A DNA stretch of 64,000 bases from Salinicola avicenniae (GTDB taxonomy: Bacteria; Pseudomonadota; Gammaproteobacteria; Pseudomonadales; Halomonadaceae): NCBI RefSeq assembly GCF_023736115.1, contig NZ_JAKQZC010000002.1:186001-250000 (forward strand), read 5' to 3'. Under the pieces are notes generated by a model. It ran no database searches. It had not been told where the DNA came from and saw only the letters and a list, made by a program, of their open reading frames with translations. Positions 59,125 to 64,000 of the stretch are shown one piece after another; positions within the stretch are counted from its first letter, which is position 1, and each line of letters opens with the position of its first letter. The position numbers and the translations under genes are program-made.

Positions 59125-59155
59125 ACGACGCCCGGCTCATCGAGCCGGGCGTCGT
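59125..59155 (+). terminator. Terminator between fadE and rlpA
   Basis: A 14-bp GC-rich stem (ACGACGCCCGGCTC) with a 3-base loop, then CGTTTCT on the plus strand, 37 bp after the fadE stop. Confidence 0.7.
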
Positions 59156-59200
59156 CGTTTCTATCAGCACGAACGAACAGGCGTGCCGCTGCCTCGCCCC

Positions 59201-59695
59201 CTAGGGCGACAGGACCTGCAACTGGACATCGGCCTTGCCTTGCTCGATCAACCCGATCTGCTCGGCAGCACGCGCCGACAGATCGATGATGCGCCCCTTC
59301 ACGAAAGGACCCCGATCGTTGATCGTGACCACGGCACTCTCGCCGGTATCCAGCGTAGTGACCTTCACCCGCGTCCCGAACGGCAGCGTACGATGCGCCG
59401 CTGTCATCGCCTGACTGTCGTAGAGTTCGCCGCTCGCCGTAGGGCGTCCTTCGAAGAAGTCTGCATAGTAGGTCGCCTCGCCGACTCGTCGCGGGACCGA
59501 GGCAGTCCGAGTCGAGGCCGTATCCGATGGTTCGCTGACGGCGCCGGGCGTGGTGGTCCCCGCCGGCCGAGCGTCAGGGCCGGCACAGCCGGCAAGCAAC
59601 AGCGCTGCGCCGGCGGCCAGCCAGGCGCTTGGCCACCGCCTCAGACGGCCGGGACGGCGGCGGGGGAGAAGGAAGTCGGACGTAGTCATCATCAT
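59201..59695 (-). CDS. rlpA: RlpA-like septal lipoprotein, no SPOR domain
   Basis: 164 residues. A lipoprotein signal (WLAAGAALLLAGC) gives a lipidated Cys near residue 37. The mature protein is the double-psi beta barrel of RlpA: GEATYYADFFEGRPTASGE and INDRGPFVKGRIIDLS, with the catalytic Asp in NDRGPF. It lacks the SPOR domain of full-length RlpA. In Pseudomonas RlpA is a lytic transglycosylase acting on naked glycan. Three consecutive ATGs start it; it lies 22 bp after the SLC13 gene. Confidence 0.9.
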   Translation of the reverse strand: MMMTTSDFLLPRRRPGRLRRWPSAWLAAGAALLLAGCAGPDARPAGTTTPGAVSEPSDTASTRTASVPRRVGEATYYADFFEGRPTASGELYDSQAMTAAHRTLPFGTRVKVTTLDTGESAVVTINDRGPFVKGRIIDLSARAAEQIGLIEQGKADVQLQVLSP

Positions 59696-59717
59696 GAACC
59701 GGGCTGATGGAATCGGC

Positions 59718-61586
59718 TCACGATAACGGCCAAATGAGCAAAATCAAGGGAATGGCGGTCACCATGACCACCAGGGTCAGCGGCAGGCCCAGTTTCCAGT
59801 AGTCGTGAAACCGGTAGCCGCCCGGCCCCATCACCAGCGTGTTCGACTGATGCCCGATGGGGGTCAGGAAGGCACAGGATGCGCTGACTGCCACCGTCAT
59901 CAGGAAGGGGTCGAGCGACACGCCGAAACCGCTCGCGAGCCCGGCAGCGATCGGTGCCATCAGCAATGCCGCTGCGGCATTGTTGATGATGTTGGAGAGC
60001 AGCAGCGTCAGCGCGAACAGTACACTCAGCGTCACCACCGGCGGCCAATCGCTGCCCAGCCGCAACAACCATTCGGCGATCATGCCGGCGCCGCCGCTGG
60101 TTTCCAGCGCCTGCCCGACCGGCAGCATGGCCGCGAGCAGCACGATAACCGAGCCTTCGATCGCATCGTATCCCTCTCGCAGCGGCAGGACACCTAGCCC
60201 CAGCGTCACCAGCGCCGCCAGCGACATGGCTACCGCGGCCGGCAGCAGATCGAAGATCATCGCCGCGACCGCCAATGCGAAGACACCGAGCGCCAGCCAC
60301 AGCTGTCGCGGCTGCCCCAGAGACAGCTTGCGACTGGCCAGCGGCAGACACCCCAGCGTCGACAGACTGTCGCCCAGGCCATCCTCGTCGCCCTGCAGCA
60401 ACAGGACATCGCCAGGGCGGAAGCGCACGTCGCGCAGTCGCTGTTTCAGGCGCGAGCCATCCCGCGATACCGCTACCAGATGCAAGCCGTGCTGGTTGAG
60501 CAGTCGCAGCTGGGCCACGGTTCGATTGATCATCATCGAGTCGTTGCGGACGACGACCTCGATCAGCTGCAAATCCTCCGCGTCCAGCGAGGGACGCGGA
60601 GCGCCCTCCTTCGCCTGGCTGTTTTCTCCCTGCTGTGGCGCCTCGTGCTTGCCGGCACCGTCGTCCGCGCCTTCCACATCGTCCGCGCCTTCCGTATCTT
60701 CCGGCGCACCGATCGCAAGGCCGGCCTTGTCCTCGAGCAGCTTGAGATCCTCCGGTCCGGCCTCGAGCAGCACGATATCACCGGCCGCCAGCGGGCCATG
60801 GAAGGCATGGCCGGAGTAGCGCTCGTCGCCACGCAGCACGGCGAGGATGGGAATCGGCTCACGACAGAGATCACGCAGCTTGTGCAGGGTCCAGCCAACC
60901 GCCTTGGCCTCCTCGGCCACGCGTAGCTCGGAGAGATAGGCCGCCGTCTCGAAAAGCTCATCGGCACTGGCGCGTGTCTGGCGCCGTGGCGTGAGGCGCC
61001 AGCCGACGGCGATCATGAACAGCACACCGGCGAGGGCGACGCCGGCGCCAACCGGGGTGAAGTCGAACATACTGAACGCCCCTTCCCCGCGCGACGCACG
61101 AAAGCTGCTGATGATGATATTGGGCGGCGTCCCGATCAGGGTCATCAGCCCCCCCAGCAGCGAACCGAAGGCCAACGGCATCAACAGCAGCGAGGGGGAC
61201 GTGTCGTGCTCGCGGGCCACCCTTACCGCCACGGGCAACAACAGCGCCAACGCCCCCACATTGTTCATCATCGCCGACAGCAACGTGACCGTCAGGGTCA
61301 GCACGGCAAGCTGCCAGACAGGGCGACTCCCCGCCTTGAGCGTTTTCTCGGCAATCCAGTCGACCACGCCGGCGTGTTCGAAGCCGCGACTCAGAATCAA
61401 CACCGCAGCGACCGTGATCACCGCCGGATGCCCGAAGCCGGCAAAGGCCTTGTCTGCCGGCACCACGCCCAACATCACGCAGGACAACAGCGCCGCCATC
61501 GCAACCAGATCGTAGCGGAAGCGCCCCCAGACAAAAGCGATCAGCGTCAGCCCCAGAACGGCAAAGACCCAATAGGCATCCGGCAT
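59718..61586 (-). CDS. SLC13-family transporter with TrkA-C domains
   Basis: 622 residues. Two blocks of about six hydrophobic segments flank a cytosolic middle (about residues 210-420) with two RCK/TrkA-C type domains (KLRDLCREPIPILAVLR, LKQRLRDVRFRPGDVLLLQG) and a highly acidic linker. The hairpin motifs GTPPNIIISSF and the second SNTLVMGPGGYRFHDY are family traits. Members carry sulfate, dicarboxylates or other anions; the substrate is unknown. ATG 61586 with AGGGAG upstream. Confidence 0.88.
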   Translation of the reverse strand: MPDAYWVFAVLGLTLIAFVWGRFRYDLVAMAALLSCVMLGVVPADKAFAGFGHPAVITVAAVLILSRGFEHAGVVDWIAEKTLKAGSRPVWQLAVLTLTVTLLSAMMNNVGALALLLPVAVRVAREHDTSPSLLLMPLAFGSLLGGLMTLIGTPPNIIISSFRASRGEGAFSMFDFTPVGAGVALAGVLFMIAVGWRLTPRRQTRASADELFETAAYLSELRVAEEAKAVGWTLHKLRDLCREPIPILAVLRGDERYSGHAFHGPLAAGDIVLLEAGPEDLKLLEDKAGLAIGAPEDTEGADDVEGADDGAGKHEAPQQGENSQAKEGAPRPSLDAEDLQLIEVVVRNDSMMINRTVAQLRLLNQHGLHLVAVSRDGSRLKQRLRDVRFRPGDVLLLQGDEDGLGDSLSTLGCLPLASRKLSLGQPRQLWLALGVFALAVAAMIFDLLPAAVAMSLAALVTLGLGVLPLREGYDAIEGSVIVLLAAMLPVGQALETSGGAGMIAEWLLRLGSDWPPVVTLSVLFALTLLLSNIINNAAAALLMAPIAAGLASGFGVSLDPFLMTVAVSASCAFLTPIGHQSNTLVMGPGGYRFHDYWKLGLPLTLVVMVTAIPLILLIWPLS

Positions 61587-61656
61587 GGCAACGACTCCCT
61601 GTCGCGAGGGCAATGCGCCTACGGGCCGCCAGCGCCTCGGCAGGCACTCTCAAAAA

Positions 61657-61686
61657 AACCGGTACCGCCCCAAGGCGACACCGGTT
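61657..61686 (-). terminator. Rho-independent terminator of the quinone oxidoreductase gene
   Basis: A 13-pair stem (two G-U pairs) with a 4-base loop, followed on the minus strand by six or seven T residues, about 70 bp after the stop. Confidence 0.85.
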
Positions 61687-61756
61687 CGTTCATGTTCTGG
61701 CCTGTCGGGCCACCGCGAGGCAATACGCCACACCGACCGCCGATTCGGTCACCCGA

Positions 61757-62734
61757 TCACGGCACGAGAATCGTCGAGCCGGTGGTACGTCGCGAAGCCA
61801 ACGCCTCCTGCGCCTTGCCAGCCTCGTCGAGAGCAAAGCGCTGCGCGATGTCGACCTTGACCTTGCCGCTCTCCAGCATGTCGAACAGGTCGAGACACAT
61901 CTCCTGGAAGCGCTCGCGTGTATCGGCATAGCCATTGAGACTCGGGCGAGTCAGGAACAGCGAGCCCTTTTGATTCAGGATGCCGACATTAACGCCTTCG
62001 ACCGCCCCCGAGGCGTTGCCGAAGCTCACCATCAGGCCACGTGGTGCGAGGCAGTCGAGAGAGGTCAGCCAGGTATCCTTGCCGACGGAGTCGTAGACCA
62101 CCGGCACCATGGCGCCATCGGTCAGCTCACGCACCCGTTCGACCACGTCTTCCTCACGATAGTTGATCGTCGCCCAGGCGCCGTTGCGCTTGGCCAGCGC
62201 CGCTTTCTCCTCGGAACCCACGGTGCCGATCACCTTGACGCCGAGCGCATGTGCCCACTGGCAGGCTATCGACCCGACGCCGCCGGCCGCCGCATGAAAG
62301 AGAATCGTCTCGCCGCCCCGAAGCGGGTAGGTCTGGCGCAGCAGATACTGGGCGGTCAGCCCCTTGAGCATGCTCGCCGCCGCGATCTCGAAGGCAATAT
62401 CCTCGGGCAGCTTGACCACCTTGGCGGCCGGCAGGACGTGGTACTCGGCATAGGCACCGAGCGGCCCCTGGGCATAGGCCACGCGATCGCCTTCCGCGAG
62501 GTCCGTCACCCCATCGCCGACGGCATCCACGACGCCCGCTCCTTCCGTACCGAGCCCGGAAGGCATGGCGGGAGCCGCATAGAGACCGGTGCGGAAATAG
62601 ATATCGATGAAGTTGAGACCGATAGCATGGTTGCGGACACGCACCTCACCCGCCTGCGGCGCGGCCGGCTCGACCTCCACGCTTTCGAGAACCTCGGGAC
62701 CGCCCGTGCGGGTTATCTGGATACGCTTGGCCAT
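61757..62734 (-). CDS. qor: NADPH:quinone oxidoreductase (Qor-like)
   Basis: 325 residues, zinc-free medium-chain reductase. It starts MAKRIQITRTGGPEVLESVEVEP. The NADPH motif is AAAGGVGSIACQWA, and RTGLYAAPAMPSGLGTEGAG is conserved with E. coli Qor (327 residues). It reduces quinones by one or two electrons and may protect against electrophiles. ATG with AAGGAAAGG upstream, and its own terminator. Confidence 0.94.
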   Translation of the reverse strand: MAKRIQITRTGGPEVLESVEVEPAAPQAGEVRVRNHAIGLNFIDIYFRTGLYAAPAMPSGLGTEGAGVVDAVGDGVTDLAEGDRVAYAQGPLGAYAEYHVLPAAKVVKLPEDIAFEIAAASMLKGLTAQYLLRQTYPLRGGETILFHAAAGGVGSIACQWAHALGVKVIGTVGSEEKAALAKRNGAWATINYREEDVVERVRELTDGAMVPVVYDSVGKDTWLTSLDCLAPRGLMVSFGNASGAVEGVNVGILNQKGSLFLTRPSLNGYADTRERFQEMCLDLFDMLESGKVKVDIAQRFALDEAGKAQEALASRRTTGSTILVP

Positions 62735-62815
62735 GACCTTTCCTTATTCGGCTAATCGTCACTCGTCAACGTTCATCGAAGCGCCATTCACCGGGCGGGT
62801 CAAGTCGCCAATCGC

Positions 62816-63388
62816 TTACAAGGTCGGCGTATACCGCGCCAGCGCGTCGAGAAAACGCGACTTGTAGTGCTCGAACGTCTCGCGCTCCTGCTTGAAAGTC
62901 CGCAGGATGCCCTCGCCATTGAAGCGCACCGTGCTCGGCAGGATCCCTTGCACCGGCGCGGGATGTCGCGGCCCCAGCCCGATCCGCAGTCCATCCTCGC
63001 CGTCGATCCAGCGCTCGATGCCGCACGTCCGGAAGAACGCCTCGCCATCCTTGTCGTTCGCCGTCACGCGCAGCGGTGCCTTCTCCGCGAGGATGCGCAC
63101 GAGCTCCCGACTATGTGCGGTGCTCGCCCCCTTTTCGGCGGTCGACAGCATGCCAACCTCCATGGTCGCGCCATCGACATCCGAGGAGACCATGACCAGC
63201 GAGAGGATCTGGTGCTCGTCGTCGGTCAGCGCGAACAGACGCGCCGCGTCCTGCTCGAACAGGACGCCCAGAACGCCGGCAAAGGTCACCAACGGCGCCA
63301 ACCCGGCATCCTGACCGTAGATATTGGCGCATAGCTTGGCGAGACAGGCCTCGCGACTCTCGGGATTCTTGACGTGGACGACCTTCAT
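62816..63388 (-). CDS. Unrecognised 190-residue protein
   Basis: The ATG 63388 has CGGAG nearby. The product starts MKVVHVKNPESREACLAKLC and ends ALARYTPTL. The pattern of strands and helices (LFALTDDEHQILSLVMVSSDV, then AFFRTCGIERWIDGEDGLRIGLG near the end) vaguely recalls a GNAT acetyltransferase core but no acetyl-CoA loop is clear, so I do not name it. No signal peptide or membrane segment. It precedes qor on the same strand by 81 bp. Confidence 0.7.
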   Translation of the reverse strand: MKVVHVKNPESREACLAKLCANIYGQDAGLAPLVTFAGVLGVLFEQDAARLFALTDDEHQILSLVMVSSDVDGATMEVGMLSTAEKGASTAHSRELVRILAEKAPLRVTANDKDGEAFFRTCGIERWIDGEDGLRIGLGPRHPAPVQGILPSTVRFNGEGILRTFKQERETFEHYKSRFLDALARYTPTL

Positions 63389-63746
63389 CACACTCTCCGC
63401 GCTGGAAACGTTCGGCGCCGGCACCGGGCCACGCCATGGGCAAAGGCGCGCAGCCTACCATACTCTCGCTACCAGTAGGTTCGACGCCCCGACGTTCGTC
63501 CCCCAGACCTTAGACGGGCACCTTGACTCACGCCTGCGCCGCAACCCGCGCCGGCGACCTGTCATCGTTCTGCCATCTGCCCGCCCTAGTCTAGGGCGCG
63601 GTCGACAAGTGACGATTGCGTCATGACCCGATGCCGATATCGCCCCTCAGTGGTAAACATCGCCCCTCAGTGGCAAACCAGGACAATGCGGGGTTCAGTC
63701 ATCGTGTTCCCTGCCGATAGGGTAAAAACAGGAAGGTGGCACGACG
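63389..63746. other. 358-bp region upstream of the GDPD operon
   Basis: Contains a perfect 15-bp palindrome GCCCTAGTCTAGGGC at 63583-63597 and a 20-bp tandem duplication at 63639-63678. No gene is seen. Confidence 0.5.
63639..63678. repeat. 20-bp tandem duplication
   Basis: Two adjacent 20-bp units, ATCGCCCCTCAGTGGYAAAC, identical except one T/C position, 70 bp before a small ORF. Confidence 0.92.
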
Positions 63747-63923
63747 ATGTCTCTTCGGCACACCTTTTCTCTCATCGGGCCAGAGATTCGTCTTGACGGC
63801 GCTCGCCTGGTGGACGAAGGTCAAATTCTGGTCGTGCGGCCGCCCCGCCCACGCCCTCACCTCTTCGCTCTGGACAGTGGCGAACGCTTGGCATGGCGGA
63901 CGCCGGAGACATCAGCCGCATGA
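63747..63923 (+). CDS. 58-residue ORF overlapping the GDPD gene
   Basis: ATG with GGAAGG ten bases upstream. The product starts MSLRHTFSLIGPEIRLDGAR and contains a Pro/Arg stretch VVRPPRPRPH. Its stop overlaps the next ATG (ATGA), implying coupled translation. Family not recognised. Confidence 0.55.
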   Translation: MSLRHTFSLIGPEIRLDGARLVDEGQILVVRPPRPRPHLFALDSGERLAWRTPETSAA

Positions 63924-64000
63924 TCCGATCCGACGCCCGCTTCGAACTACCCCGGTATATCGCCCATCGAGGTCTTTCCGCTCGCGCCCCCGAAAATACG
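63920..64000 (+). CDS. Glycerophosphodiester phosphodiesterase, 5' end only
   Basis: The 27 codons before the window edge read MIRSDARFELPRYIAHRGLS... and contain the GDPD signature AHRG...APENT, with the catalytic His. The gene would release glycerol 3-phosphate from deacylated phospholipids. Cut off by the window. Confidence 0.85.
   Translation, partial: MIRSDARFELPRYIAHRGLSARAPENT

Overview
The window is chromosomal DNA from a GC-rich (about 62-63 % by eye) gammaproteobacterium, most likely of the Halomonadaceae (Halomonas, Salinicola or Kushneria type). This rests on the gene repertoire and pairings (gap next to mfd, purMN opposite perM-hda, dcd-mrp, rnfB-nth, topA with a DUF6586 gene), which resemble pseudomonads and halomonads; no rRNA marker is present. 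Coding density is high. I see no insertion sequence, prophage, integrase, tRNA, rRNA or CRISPR array. Most of the window is housekeeping sequence.

Layout. 0.2-12.2 kb: a long-form GAPDH divergent from mfd, a membrane metallophosphoesterase, a universal stress protein, an alanine/glycine:cation symporter, a membrane-anchored FMN glutamate-synthase-like enzyme, and a CDF transporter whose metal site looks degraded, followed by a 53-residue membrane protein. 12.2-19 kb: DUF6586-topA, pyruvate kinase and fumC. 19-22.4 kb: a zinc alcohol dehydrogenase paired with an NCS2-like permease, then yjbQ. 22.4-32.4 kb: the main accessory block, a sugar-acid/pentose region. It holds an L-arabonate-type dehydratase, a GntP transporter, an AraFGH-type ABC importer, an exported aldose 1-epimerase and a GbpR-like LysR regulator. 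32.4-45.6 kb: hda-perM facing purMN, an aldo/keto reductase, dcd, mrp, a TerB-like gene, luxS, a glutathione transferase, thiI and polB. 45.9-55.4 kb: metG, a CHASE4-GGDEF protein, a soluble RnfB overlapping nth, a DUF1161 protein, a second glutathione transferase, a tRNA-queuosine mannosyltransferase-like protein, a HlyU-family protein and argG. 55.6-64 kb: RNase T, fadE behind a PsrA-like operator, an SLC13 transporter with rlpA, a quinone reductase, an unrecognised 190-residue protein, and the start of a glycerophosphodiester phosphodiesterase preceded by a 58-residue ORF.

How the genes work together. The 22-32 kb block is the clearest pathway unit: periplasmic sugar binding and import (AraFGH), anomer interconversion by an exported mutarotase, import of an aldonate (GntP) and its dehydration. 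The sugar dehydrogenase, lactonase and later steps of an oxidative pentose route are not in the window. Central carbon genes (gap, pyk, fumC) lie nearby, and gap-mfd shares a HexR-like palindrome.

The least expected signals are: (i) at least six intergenic arrays of short imperfect tandem repeats (periods 9, 14, 15, 18, 20 and 20 bp), one of which duplicates the ribosome-binding/start region of araH; (ii) an RnfB without a membrane anchor and without other Rnf genes, overlapping nth; (iii) the CDF protein with an altered transport site; (iv) a bacterial homologue of the eukaryotic queuosine mannosyltransferase. I found no defence island or obviously new multi-gene system.
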